Shown here: positions 18,895 to 26,693 of the stretch, one piece after another
Numbering within the stretch: the first letter of the stretch is position 1
Layout: every line of letters begins with the position of its first letter
Assembly: GCA_002470465.1 (NCBI GenBank)
Contig: DKMD01000001.1
Coordinates: 1 to 39,373, forward strand
Direction of reading: 5' to 3'
Length of the DNA: 39,373 bases
Source of the DNA: Pluralibacter sp. UBA7423
GTDB taxonomy: Bacteria > Pseudomonadota > Gammaproteobacteria > Enterobacterales > Enterobacteriaceae
The notes under the pieces: generated by a model
What the model was told of the DNA's origin: nothing
Database searches by the model: none
The model's input: the letters and a program-made list of their open reading frames with translations, nothing else
Position numbers and translations under genes: made by a program

Positions 18895-19041
18895 ATGACA
18901 CAGAAACGCGAAGTAAGAACCAGTGACAAACAGCGCCAAACGGTGCGGCGTTCTGCTGAGTACAAAGCACGACTGAGTGCTGCTTCTGCCATGCTGGCCG
19001 AAAAAATGGAAGAGAAGCGTAACGCATGGGTTTCAAAATAA
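18895..19041 (+). CDS. Small basic protein, candidate antitoxin
   Basis: A 48-residue, strongly charged protein beginning MTQKREVRTSDKQRQTV and ending EKMEEKRNAWVSK, mostly predicted helix. The ribosome binding site GGAGG lies five bases before the ATG and is one of the best in the prophage. The frame overlaps the next gene by 16 bases, so the two are coupled. I recognise no family. Its role as antitoxin is inferred from position, the shared promoter with a palindrome, and similarity of the partner to YafO. It is too short for a full Phd-type fold. Confidence 0.6.
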   Translation: MTQKREVRTSDKQRQTVRRSAEYKARLSAASAMLAEKMEEKRNAWVSK

Positions 19042-19493
19042 GCCGATCGCAAGCACTGACTGATGTCATTACTCAGTTTCCTGTTACTGAGCTTCCAATT
19101 GAAGAGTTTGAACAATATAAGCGGGAATGTATTGAATATGATGACATTCCCGCTCCTGCCATTCATATTCAGCTCGAACACCCTGCACACATAGAAACAA
19201 TTGGCCGAGATAAGCTAATGGAGCGGCCGGTTGAAGCTCGCGCAGAAGAATTACATCATGTTCATATCTGGCAAGAAGGGTGCTGCTGGGAAGATGGTGA
19301 TGGTCTATTGGTTCAATGGGCTTCGACGAGCGACAGCTATGTTGTTTATTCGTATTTCGTTGACAGAGATAATGATCATCATTTCTACGTCATTGATTAC
19401 TGCAACGACAAGGCCCATGTATTAATTGAAGACCAGCGGCAGGTTGCCGAGTGGACCCGGCAGGCCAAAGAGTTCAGGATCCAGAACATTTAA
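19026..19493 (+). CDS. YafO-like putative mRNA-interferase toxin
   Basis: A 155-residue protein whose ordered motifs resemble E. coli YafO, a ribosome-dependent mRNA interferase: an N-terminal EEFEQYKRE, then GRDKLMERP (YafO has GRDALYDD), HHVHIW (AHIHLA), TSDSYVVYSYF (TNDEAHLVYCQG) and a C-terminal block QVAEWTRQAKEFRI (KIGKMAEAFRM). The match was made from memory and is distant. It differs by an insertion that makes it about 20 residues longer. A rho-independent terminator follows directly. The pair sits between int and the early minus-strand genes, a usual site for added cargo. Confidence 0.6.
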   Translation: MGFKISRSQALTDVITQFPVTELPIEEFEQYKRECIEYDDIPAPAIHIQLEHPAHIETIGRDKLMERPVEARAEELHHVHIWQEGCCWEDGDGLLVQWASTSDSYVVYSYFVDRDNDHHFYVIDYCNDKAHVLIEDQRQVAEWTRQAKEFRIQNI

Positions 19494-19518
19494 ACGCCCT
19501 TGCTCGGGGCGTTTTTTA
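19494..19518 (+). terminator. Terminator of the toxin-antitoxin-like operon
   Basis: ACGCCC (19494-19499) pairs with GGGCGT (19507-19512), followed by a run of T. The hairpin starts at the last base of the YafO-like stop codon region and closes a two-gene transcription unit. Confidence 0.85.
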
Positions 19519-19546
19519 TTCGTGTGACTCCCGATCCCGTGTGCCA

Positions 19547-19828
19547 CTATCTACTATCGTCTGTTGGGCGACAAAGGCGGCCTTTCTCATCACGAACAAG
19601 GTTCAAGTGGGACATGGGGAGGCGGGTTTTACGGCGCATCTCCTTTTTCTGCCACTCGATAACTTTACTCGCCAGCCACTTGTTAGAGCCTCCCATATAA
19701 GCGCAGTCAGGATCCGGAAACGGATTTTCGCTCTTTTTGCGTTTACGATAGCGATCAAGTGTTCTTGGCGTAATACCCAGCTGTGAGCAGATATCGCGAG
19801 TTTTCATCAGTTCAAGTTCGTTATTCAT
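19547..19828 (-). CDS. AlpA/excisionase-like DNA-binding protein
   Basis: A 93-residue protein with a MerR/AlpA-type winged helix near the start (KTRDICSQLGITPRTLDRYR), then a region ending in NKWLASKVIEWQKKEM that matches helix-turn-helix excisionase and AlpA regulators. Such proteins direct excision or activate int. GAGGAAG precedes tandem ATG codons at 19831 and 19828; the second has the better spacing. It is the last of three minus-strand genes facing int, as expected for a phage left arm. Confidence 0.65.
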   Translation of the reverse strand: MNNELELMKTRDICSQLGITPRTLDRYRKRKKSENPFPDPDCAYMGGSNKWLASKVIEWQKKEMRRKTRLPMSHLNLVRDEKGRLCRPTDDSR

Positions 19829-19863
19829 CATCTTCCTCGATGGCCTCGCGGGCCGTAATTGGT

Positions 19864-20106
19864 TCAGTGCGCCTGCGCCGGCAGGTTGCGAAGTTTACGA
19901 ACGCCGATCATTGCGGTCGCGACATAGCTGGTGGCCCGGTTAACCACCTCGACAGTGACTTTTATCCCGTCGACAACGACGGTGTAATTGGTCCTGTGCT
20001 TTTGCCTGCCGTAATCACCGTATTTCGCGTGGTGCGATGCCAGCGCGGCTGCGCACGCCCGGCGACCAATAGGTGATTGCTTACTGCGATTAATCAGCTT
20101 CATCAT
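19864..20106 (-). CDS. DUF4060 family phage protein
   Basis: An 80-residue protein of unknown function, conserved in lambda-like phages of enterobacteria. Recognisable segments are INRSKQSPIGRRACAAAL, YGDYGRQKHRTNYTVVVDG and ATSYVATAMIGVRKLRNLP. GGGAG lies seven bases before the ATG at 20106; the next ATG (20103) is an alternative. The start overlaps the stop of the upstream methyltransferase by one base (TGATG), so the two are coupled. Confidence 0.7.
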   Translation of the reverse strand: MMKLINRSKQSPIGRRACAAALASHHAKYGDYGRQKHRTNYTVVVDGIKVTVEVVNRATSYVATAMIGVRKLRNLPAQAH

Positions 20107-22544
20107 CAATGCACTCCCAAAGTGGCTACGACATCACTCGCTGTTTCGCGGGTACTGCCTTTGCTGGATATAGCCCGGCGAGCACTGACGCGGTGCAGAG
20201 TGAAGCCGTGCTGTTCGTAAAGTTCAATTACTCGCGGTGCGGTAGAATTGCTGATTACCACTTTTGCCCCCCGCTGGTGGGCTGCCACACAGCTTTCCAC
20301 AAGCTCTATCTGGCTATCCCATGAGAACCCACCAGCCGCGTAGTTAGTGAAACCAGCGGTGCCGGGAAGCGGTTCATAAGGCGGATCGCAGTAAACGACG
20401 TCACCATCACCTGCCAGCGCGAGCGTGCGCCTGAAGCCTGCATTCATGAATACGCATGCGCGAGCCTTCCGCTTAAATGCCTTGATCTCTTCTTCCGGGA
20501 AATATGGCGCTTTATATTTCCCAAAGCCGACGTTAAAAAAACCATCCAGGTTGTAACGGATCAGGCCGTTGAAGCAGTGCCGGTTGAGGTAAAGGAATGC
20601 TGCTGCGCGCTCGACCGCATCCAGCCGCTGCGCGTTGAATGCTTCACGAATTACCGTGTAGTTTTCGGCATCATTCAGATGTCTGAATGCCTTCATTGCC
20701 TCATAGATCACCGAATCGGGGACCACCGCCAGCATCTGATACAGGTTAATCAGGTCAGCGTTAACGTCAGCCAGCAGAAAGCATTCGTGCCTGTCTGAGT
20801 TAAGGAACACGGAGCCGCCACCCACGAAAGGCTCGACGAGGCGTTTACCTGCGGGGATCAGGCGATCCAGTTCCGGCAGCAGCGAATATTTGCCACCAGC
20901 CCATTTCAGGAACGGACGCTGCCAGTTGCGCGGTGTAGGTTTTTCGACTGGAAGCGCAGCGGCGATACGTTCGCCTATCCAGCGCATGACCGGTACTGCC
21001 ATGCTGTTGCCGATCGCCTTGTAACGTGGACCGTCCGGACAATCAGCCGCGACTTTTCCGCGCCACGAAATCAGAGTGTGGTTATCGGGAAAACCCTGGA
21101 GTCGCTCGCATTCAACGGGCGTTAGGCGGCGAACCTGCATGCCAAACTGAACGACGTCAGCAGATGCACGCGAATCCTGCGTAAAGGCCACGTCTTCCTG
21201 ATAGCCTTTACCTTGAGGGCCAGCAGCATCGTGGCGACCAATAGACGCGTGCTGGATGCAAATAGCGGGCGGCTGACCGCTGTTTGCATGGCTGGTATCG
21301 TGATTACCGGCTCTCAGCGTTGGTGACATATCCACGGTCGCATCAGCGCCATGGTCTTTGTAGCTGAAAGCTATTGCCGGGAAGCCTTGTCCTGGTTTAC
21401 CTCCGCCAGTGGATAGAGGGCCTGCTATTTGCCCGTCGCCGCCCTGCAAACGAATCTCACCACGACTGTTCTCCGCGAAAGCAATGGCTGGGGCCAAATT
21501 GGTGCCTGATTGTGCTGAAGTCAGCGTAGGGGCTTTTTCTTCAGCCCAACCAATGCCACCGGCTTTACTGCCCTGACCGGGTTTAAACCCATAACACACG
21601 GCGTTTTCCTGACCATGATTACGTCCCAACGTATGAGCCAACTCGTGATTAGTGTCAGGATCTTGCGTGCCATGGACAGCGAAGGTCTCTGTGTCAAAGT
21701 CGATTCTCACACCGTGGGCGGTGCATGCGGTTGCTACGTCGATACTTCCGCCAGTATTGCCTCCGCCATACGACAAAACGTAGGTGTCCAAATCTTCTGC
21801 GGTGCTGTCGTTTTCTTTCGCCAACAATGTGCGGGAAATATCGGAATAAGCGTCTGATACAAGTCCAGATCCGCGCTGGCTGAAAATTTCCTGATTGCTG
21901 GCGCCAATACCACCAATATTGTTGGACTGGTTCAGGGTTGGGTGTGGATTTGCTGGATTGTCCCAGTGACTACCGCCATCAGAGCGTTTTCCAGCATAGC
22001 TGGCAATTTCCGGTTGCGTTTCTCGGCGCGGCGGAGTATCCCGGCGCACGCTGTTGAGCTCAAAAAGTACCGCTGTGGGATCGAAGTCTTTTCGAGAACT
22101 TGCGACAACGAACACACGGCGGCGGCGTTGGGCCACTCCGAAAAATTGAGCATCAAGCACGCGCCAGGCGATAATCCTTTGTGGTCCAGACACACAACCT
22201 GCGTGCGTCCATTTTCCCCCTGGTGGCTGCAACTCGCTGCTTTCTCCGGCAAGTCCTGCCAAAAAGCAACCAAAGGCGTTGTCTTTGCTGCTGAGGACGC
22301 CCGGGACGTTTTCCCAGACGATGATCGCTTCATCTTCTCCGCGCTCGCGGCGTTTGTCGTCGATTGCATTCGCTAATTCCACGTAAGAAAGGGTTAACTG
22401 TCCGCGCTCGTCGTCCAGACCATTGCGCAGGCCAGCAATACTGAAAGCCTGACACGGCGTGCCGCCCACCAGCACATCTGGTGCCGCAATATCACCAGTT
22501 CGCACCGCAGCGGCGATTTTTGTCATGTCGCCGAGGTTCGCCAC
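20106..22544 (-). CDS. Dcm-Dam fusion DNA methyltransferase, 5' end deleted
   Basis: One frame encodes a C5-cytosine methyltransferase followed by an N6-adenine methyltransferase. Cytosine part: PCQ (30-32), ENV (78-80), QRRRRVFVV (139-147), a recognition region of about 260 residues made of degenerate repeats (198-455), RRLTPVECERLQGFP (472-486) and GNSMAVPV (512-519). Dam part: FLKWAGGK (545-552), EPFVGGGS (571-578), DPPY (720-723), complete. GTG 22544 is the first possible start, but homologous coding continues upstream to about 22645 (AEIEAFPSAVLAHHWPQV), where it breaks. Motif I (FAGxGG) is missing, so cytosine methylation is probably lost; the adenine domain could still work. Confidence 0.85.
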   Translation of the reverse strand: MANLGDMTKIAAAVRTGDIAAPDVLVGGTPCQAFSIAGLRNGLDDERGQLTLSYVELANAIDDKRRERGEDEAIIVWENVPGVLSSKDNAFGCFLAGLAGESSELQPPGGKWTHAGCVSGPQRIIAWRVLDAQFFGVAQRRRRVFVVASSRKDFDPTAVLFELNSVRRDTPPRRETQPEIASYAGKRSDGGSHWDNPANPHPTLNQSNNIGGIGASNQEIFSQRGSGLVSDAYSDISRTLLAKENDSTAEDLDTYVLSYGGGNTGGSIDVATACTAHGVRIDFDTETFAVHGTQDPDTNHELAHTLGRNHGQENAVCYGFKPGQGSKAGGIGWAEEKAPTLTSAQSGTNLAPAIAFAENSRGEIRLQGGDGQIAGPLSTGGGKPGQGFPAIAFSYKDHGADATVDMSPTLRAGNHDTSHANSGQPPAICIQHASIGRHDAAGPQGKGYQEDVAFTQDSRASADVVQFGMQVRRLTPVECERLQGFPDNHTLISWRGKVAADCPDGPRYKAIGNSMAVPVMRWIGERIAAALPVEKPTPRNWQRPFLKWAGGKYSLLPELDRLIPAGKRLVEPFVGGGSVFLNSDRHECFLLADVNADLINLYQMLAVVPDSVIYEAMKAFRHLNDAENYTVIREAFNAQRLDAVERAAAFLYLNRHCFNGLIRYNLDGFFNVGFGKYKAPYFPEEEIKAFKRKARACVFMNAGFRRTLALAGDGDVVYCDPPYEPLPGTAGFTNYAAGGFSWDSQIELVESCVAAHQRGAKVVISNSTAPRVIELYEQHGFTLHRVSARRAISSKGSTRETASDVVATLGVH

Positions 22545-22647
22545 CTGCGGCCAGTGATGAGCCAGGACAGCAGACGGAAACGCTTCAATCTCAGCAAACC
22601 ATGCTGGTTGCCATCCCTGCGACTCCCATGCGACGCTGGCGGCTTCA

Positions 22648-23033
22648 ACCGCAACGACCTGGCCTACGGGATTATCACGAAGGGGCTGAAGAATCTGGCG
22701 AAGGAACTGAACTGCATCGTGGTGTTGCTTACCCAGCTGAACCGCGATCTGGAGAAGCGTACCAACAAACGTCCGATGCCGAGCGATTCCCGCGATACCG
22801 GGCAGATCGAGCAGGATTGCGATTACTGGATCGGCATTTACCGCGAAGGCGCTTACGACGAGAACGCGAACCAGAGCGAAACCGAGTTACTTCTGCGGCT
22901 TAACCGGCATGGCCCGACAGGCGTTGTTTATTGCGATCAGCGCAACGGTGCGATTTACGACTGCGACCAGGCGGCTGCTGAGCAGAAGCGCCGCGCAAAT
23001 GATGCTAGACCAAACAAAAAGAGGGATTTCTGA
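22648..23033 (+). pseudogene. C-terminal fragment of a DnaB-like replicative helicase
   Basis: From about 22648 the frame encodes NRNDLAYGIITKGLKN, then CIVVLLTQLNRDLEKR and DTGQIEQDCDYWIGIYRE, the last RecA-core motifs of phage DnaB-type helicases. Walker A and B and the whole N-terminal domain are absent. The frame is formally open from an ATG at 22554, but 22554-22647 is antisense to the methyltransferase gene, so the start is an artefact of the deletion. It ends with one-base overlap to the next gene. Confidence 0.8.
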
Positions 23034-23536
23034 TGAGCAAAACCAAAGAGCTCGTGGTTGCCGGTCATGCACTGGTTAAAGAACTGCATTGCGCTGAGTC
23101 TGCCGCGCTGGTGCGCGAACTGGCTATGCAGCTGGATGTACAGTGCGCACGGGCAGATGCGCTGGCGGTGGAGAATGTGGGGCTGAATAAGTTCATCGAT
23201 GACGAATGTTACGTTTACGGCCCTCACTACGTTGAACCTGTTGACGCCGCAACTGAGAAACCAGAAACCCCGGCCACCGACCGCTTCGTTGCAGAGATGA
23301 AAGCTCAGTACCGCGCAGAAGGCATTAACTATGCCGCTGGTCGCTGCGCTGCTGCGTTCAATCACGGTTTCATCGACAAACCGATGAAAGAAGTTGGTGA
23401 CGTTGTGCGCATGATTCTGGACACAAAGGCTGAGTTGGCAGATTCACCGGAGCCTGCAGATGATGGTCTGTCTGGTGATTATGCGGAAAAGTCGCTGAAA
23501 GATTGGGAAGAGCAGCTGCGGGAGGTGGGCCAGTGA
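23033..23536 (+). CDS. Conserved phage early protein, unknown function
   Basis: A 167-residue acidic protein starting MSKTKELVVAGHALVKELH. The first 60 residues look helical and coiled; the middle (ATDRFVAEMKAQYRAEG) is a segment shared by several Ea-type phage proteins. The ATG overlaps the helicase stop (TGATG) and the stop overlaps the next GTG start, so this is part of one coupled operon of small early genes (23033-25758). I recognise no catalytic motif. Confidence 0.6.
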   Translation: MSKTKELVVAGHALVKELHCAESAALVRELAMQLDVQCARADALAVENVGLNKFIDDECYVYGPHYVEPVDAATEKPETPATDRFVAEMKAQYRAEGINYAAGRCAAAFNHGFIDKPMKEVGDVVRMILDTKAELADSPEPADDGLSGDYAEKSLKDWEEQLREVGQ

Positions 23537-24228
23537 AAGAGCGCGGAATGATTTTTAACGCTGAAATGGTCCGGGCTTTGCTAGACGGGCGGAAAACACA
23601 GACGCGGCGGCCGATGAAATCTGACTGTATGGATATAGGCGAGAGGGATGATGGTTCCCGTTGGCCGTGGCGTGAGCACAACGATGGCGGCGATTACTGG
23701 TATCCATGTCCGTTTGGTGAAGTAGGCGATCGCATCTGGGTGCGCGAAACGTGGTCTGTTGTGAGCCACTCATTTAATGACGGTGGCCTGATGATTGATT
23801 ACGTCCCAGATCGCCCGGCAAAGGCAGTGCATGAGCAGCCATTCGGCAATGGTTATTACTCAGGACATGCTATCTACGCTACTGACGGTGACTTTACATG
23901 GGGAGATGATGACGGTTGTGTTGATGGTCGGTCATGTTGGAAACCATCCATCCACATGCCGCGCTGGGCCAGCCGTATCACGCTGGAAATCACCGACGTG
24001 CGGGTGGAAAGGCTGAACAGTATCAGCCAGGAAGATGCACAGGCTGAAGGCATGGAGTTGACCGGATGGCGGCCAACATACTCTGACCCGGACAGCGGCG
24101 GGGAAGTCTGGACTCCATATGACAACTTTGCGCAGCTGTGGGAATCAATCTACGGCGAGGAAGGTTGGAAGGACAACCCATGGGTTTGGGTTATCGAATT
24201 CAAACGCGTGAAAGGAGCAACAGCATGA
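23533..24228 (+). CDS. Phage protein with ASCH-like (PUA fold) features
   Basis: A 231-residue protein starting at GTG 23533 (KERGMIFNAEMVRALLDG). The signature KTQTRRPMK, then GDRIWVRETW and, near the end, WVWVIEFKRV, suggests an ASCH/EVE-type PUA-like nucleic-acid-binding fold. Phage databases often label relatives morphogenetic protein without proof. GGGAGG precedes the GTG, which overlaps the previous stop (GTGA). The middle contains a long insertion rich in Asp and Gly. Confidence 0.6.
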   Translation: MKERGMIFNAEMVRALLDGRKTQTRRPMKSDCMDIGERDDGSRWPWREHNDGGDYWYPCPFGEVGDRIWVRETWSVVSHSFNDGGLMIDYVPDRPAKAVHEQPFGNGYYSGHAIYATDGDFTWGDDDGCVDGRSCWKPSIHMPRWASRITLEITDVRVERLNSISQEDAQAEGMELTGWRPTYSDPDSGGEVWTPYDNFAQLWESIYGEEGWKDNPWVWVIEFKRVKGATA

Positions 24229-24791
24229 CTTCACAACTGACGCCAGAACAGATTGCAGAGCTGCGGGAATTGGCTCAGGCCGCATGGGGTAAGTGGCAGG
24301 CTTACAAGCCGCATAAAGGCGCTCGCGGGTATGAAGTTAAAAACGGCGTTGAAGCAGTTGCACAGCACGCGCTGAAGCGAGACGCCGAGTTTATTGCAGC
24401 CGCTGACCCTGTAACCATTCTGGTGCTGATGGATGCGCTGGAGGCCAGAGATAAGCGCATTGCTGAGCAGAGAATGCTGCTGAAAGGCGCTGACGCTATC
24501 CAGACAGATTACGCCGAAGCGCTCGAATGCCAGGACGATAACGACTCTGTTCTCGCGGCTATCGTCGCACTGAAGAAACGCGCCGAATCAGCAGAGCAGG
24601 CGCTGCTGCTGGAGAAGCAGAAAGGGGCAGGAAAGATATTGCCGATTGCACTGCCACCCTCAAAATTCTGCCCGGCGGAATACGCTGGTAGCGTGCTGTG
24701 GAATGAAACGGAGATATGGAACAAAGCGATTGAGGCCTGTTCAGACGCTCTTCGCGCGGCTGGCATCAGCCTACAGAAGGGAGATGAGTGA
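24225..24791 (+). CDS. Ea22-like phage protein
   Basis: A 188-residue protein beginning MTSQLTPEQIAELRELAQAA with a helical, coiled-coil middle (ALEARDKRIAEQRMLLK) and a C-terminal IEACSDALRAAGI, the layout of the Ea22/ead family found in the non-essential right early region of lambda-like phages. Function is unknown. AAAGGAG precedes the ATG, which overlaps the previous stop (ATGA). The upstream frame from 24138 is a shadow of the preceding gene. Confidence 0.6.
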   Translation: MTSQLTPEQIAELRELAQAAWGKWQAYKPHKGARGYEVKNGVEAVAQHALKRDAEFIAAADPVTILVLMDALEARDKRIAEQRMLLKGADAIQTDYAEALECQDDNDSVLAAIVALKKRAESAEQALLLEKQKGAGKILPIALPPSKFCPAEYAGSVLWNETEIWNKAIEACSDALRAAGISLQKGDE

Positions 24792-25543
24792 TGATCCACT
24801 TCCACGGTGGGCCAATCACTCCTGACACATGCGCACTGAAAGCGTGGAAAGGACGACACGCATTCATCTCGTTCGCAAACCCCGGGCAACTCAACCTGGC
24901 CTCGGAAGTCACCCAGTCTTTTGCGCTTGATAACGGAGCGTTCAGCTTCTGGACAAAACAGCGTGTTGTTAACTGGGCAGAGTATTACGATTTTGTCGCC
25001 CGCTGGAGTAATCATCCGCGTTTTGCATTTGCGGTTATTCCTGACGTCATCGGCGGCACCAGTGAAGAGAACGACGCGCTGATAGATGAATGGCCACACG
25101 GGAAGTTTGTTGGCGCGCCGGTATGGCACATGAACGAACCGGATGAGCGCTTCATCAGGCTGTGCACTGAGTTCCCCCGCGTATGTATCGGCTCGATGGG
25201 TGAGTATGACGCAAAGCGGCCACGTCGCTGTGTGGCACGACTCAGAGACTTAATCCGGCATATTGTGGACGAGAACGGCTACCCGGTTTGCAAACTTCAC
25301 GGCCTGCGCATGCTCAACGCTGACATCTTCCGGCACATTCCGTTGTCGTCAGCTGACAGCACAAACGTCGCCAGAAATATTGGCATCGATAAGGCATGGC
25401 AGAAATCGGCATACGCGCCGGCAAGCAAAGAAACCCGTGCTGCCGTTCTCGTTGAGCGTATCGAGTCGATAAACAGCGCCAGCGCACTCAACTATGACGC
25501 TGACCGGGACCGTTTTATGCCTCAACTGGCATTCGAAATTTAA
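24791..25543 (+). CDS. TGT/DpdA-like TIM-barrel phage protein
   Basis: A 250-residue protein with the ordered motifs of tRNA-guanine transglycosylase-like barrels: ALDNGAF (45-51), IPDVIG (83-88), APVWH (109-113), CIGSMGE (132-138), KLHGLRM (168-174) and SSADS (186-190). DpdA, a member of this superfamily, inserts 7-deazaguanines into phage or island DNA. Asp47 or Asp85 could be the catalytic acid; I cannot assign which. No queuosine-type precursor genes are nearby. The ATG overlaps the previous stop (TGATG); GGGAG precedes it. Family assignment is by motif pattern from memory. Confidence 0.5.
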   Translation: MIHFHGGPITPDTCALKAWKGRHAFISFANPGQLNLASEVTQSFALDNGAFSFWTKQRVVNWAEYYDFVARWSNHPRFAFAVIPDVIGGTSEENDALIDEWPHGKFVGAPVWHMNEPDERFIRLCTEFPRVCIGSMGEYDAKRPRRCVARLRDLIRHIVDENGYPVCKLHGLRMLNADIFRHIPLSSADSTNVARNIGIDKAWQKSAYAPASKETRAAVLVERIESINSASALNYDADRDRFMPQLAFEI

Positions 25544-25557
25544 GGGAGATGAGTGAT

Positions 25558-25758
25558 ATGGCTGACACAACTGCCGAATGGAGCCTGTCTTTAGATACGC
25601 AATGCCCGCAATGTAAGCACGCTTTTGATTTGCGCCATGAATTGGTAGACAGCGCCGCAAATGTCCAGGCATGCGAGACAGACACTGTGGCTACCCGTGA
25701 TTATGAAACAGCATGCCCTGAGTGCGGCCATGAATTCACTGTTGATTTTATCTACTGA
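25558..25758 (+). CDS. Small phage zinc-ribbon protein
   Basis: A 66-residue protein with two CxxC pairs, CPQCKH and CPECGH, 40 residues apart, which should form one zinc ribbon. GGGAG lies nine bases before ATG 25558; the ATG at 25549 overlaps that site and is unlikely. It is the last complete gene of the small early operon. No specific function is recognised. Confidence 0.65.
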   Translation: MADTTAEWSLSLDTQCPQCKHAFDLRHELVDSAANVQACETDTVATRDYETACPECGHEFTVDFIY

Positions 25759-25767
25759 GGACTAACC

Positions 25768-25806
25768 ATGACCAAAATTACCAGAGAACGCTTACCCGCC
25801 AGGTGA
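25768..25806 (+). pseudogene. Beheaded start of a lost phage gene (12 codons)
   Basis: An ATG with GAGGA nearby begins MTKITRERLPAR and then meets TGA. MTKITRERL is a common start of small phage early proteins. Coding then switches to a different frame that belongs to a head-region protein, so the rest of this gene was deleted. It marks the left side of the second deletion junction, near 25790. Confidence 0.65.
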
Positions 25807-26099
25807 AAGCACAGGATACCGGTGCGCTGCTGAAAGAACTCGGCAAGCGTAATGAGCTGGCTGCGCGCCTCACGCCGTTTGTCGGTGCGTTTGCGTGCGA
25901 TTCCATGGATACCGTAGCGGTCGCCAAATACGGGCTCAAAAAGCTGGGTATCAAAGATGTGGCTGCCGGGCATGAAGTCTCCGCCCTGAACGCTGCGCTG
26001 GCAGTGAAAGCCGCTCAGACATCAACCATCGTGGCATTTGGACAGGACGCAGCGCCGACCAAAGCCAATGCCGTCTCATCCGTAATTGACGATCTTTAA
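25791..26099 (+). pseudogene. C-terminal fragment of a DUF2213-type phage head protein
   Basis: The frame reads LTRQVKAQDTGALLKELG and continues about 100 residues to DDL-stop at 26099. This looks like the C-terminus of DUF2213 proteins, thought to be prohead protease or scaffold components encoded before cement and capsid genes. There is no proper start: a GTG at 25803 lacks a ribosome binding site. The catalytic N-terminal part is gone. Position directly before the cement and capsid genes supports the assignment. Confidence 0.6.
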
Positions 26100-26108
26100 G
26101 GGGCAACC

Positions 26109-26639
26109 ATGACCTTTCAAACTTCTGTGGCCGACGATATGGCCTGGGGCATTCCTGGCGAGCAGGCGCTGGCCGGTGATGTTCGTGCTGAGCCGGTACA
26201 GCTTAAAACGGTATTCAACGGGACGCCCGGTCAGCGCGCGCCATTTGGTGCGGTAGCGCTGACGCAGGCAGCAGGGGAAAACGGTGTCGTGTCGATTGGT
26301 GGCGATGGCGTTTTCATCGGGATCCTGTCCTCTCCGAAACAATGGGTGGCGTATTCCGCGCTGGGTGGCAACGCTCCTGGTATTGAAGCGGGTGCGCAGC
26401 TCGAAGCCACATCACAAACACCGGGCATGTGGATGGAACTGACCACCGCAGCGGCGGTAGGTGATGCCATTGCTTATAAAGCTGATGGTACGTTGGTTGC
26501 CGCGCCCGCCTCTACGGCTCCAGCCAGCTCAACGCTGATCCCCGGCTCTCGCGTTGTTCGTTACAACGTGAATACCGGCATTGCAATCGTTGCGCTTCAG
26601 CAACTCCCTGTCCCGGCTCCTGCTGCCGAAACGCCTTAA
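26109..26639 (+). CDS. Phage structural cement (decoration) protein
   Basis: A 176-residue protein with a beta-rich, Ala/Gly-rich sequence (GVVSIGGDGVFIGILSSPKQ) typical of cement proteins that stabilise the capsid of phages with DUF2213 and DUF2184 genes. AAGGGGC precedes the ATG. It lies between the prohead protease-like fragment and the capsid gene, the usual order. It looks complete but can have no role without the rest of the head genes. Confidence 0.6.
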   Translation: MTFQTSVADDMAWGIPGEQALAGDVRAEPVQLKTVFNGTPGQRAPFGAVALTQAAGENGVVSIGGDGVFIGILSSPKQWVAYSALGGNAPGIEAGAQLEATSQTPGMWMELTTAAAVGDAIAYKADGTLVAAPASTAPASSTLIPGSRVVRYNVNTGIAIVALQQLPVPAPAAETP

Positions 26640-26693
26640 TCGCTGGTGGGCTTCTGGTCCTCCTGCTGCTTATCTAATTGAGGGAACTCAAGA

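Noticed and set aside
18822..19190. 122-codon minus-strand frame over the candidate antitoxin and toxin genes
   Set aside because: The plus-strand genes have strong ribosome binding sites, coupling and a terminator; the minus frame has none of these.
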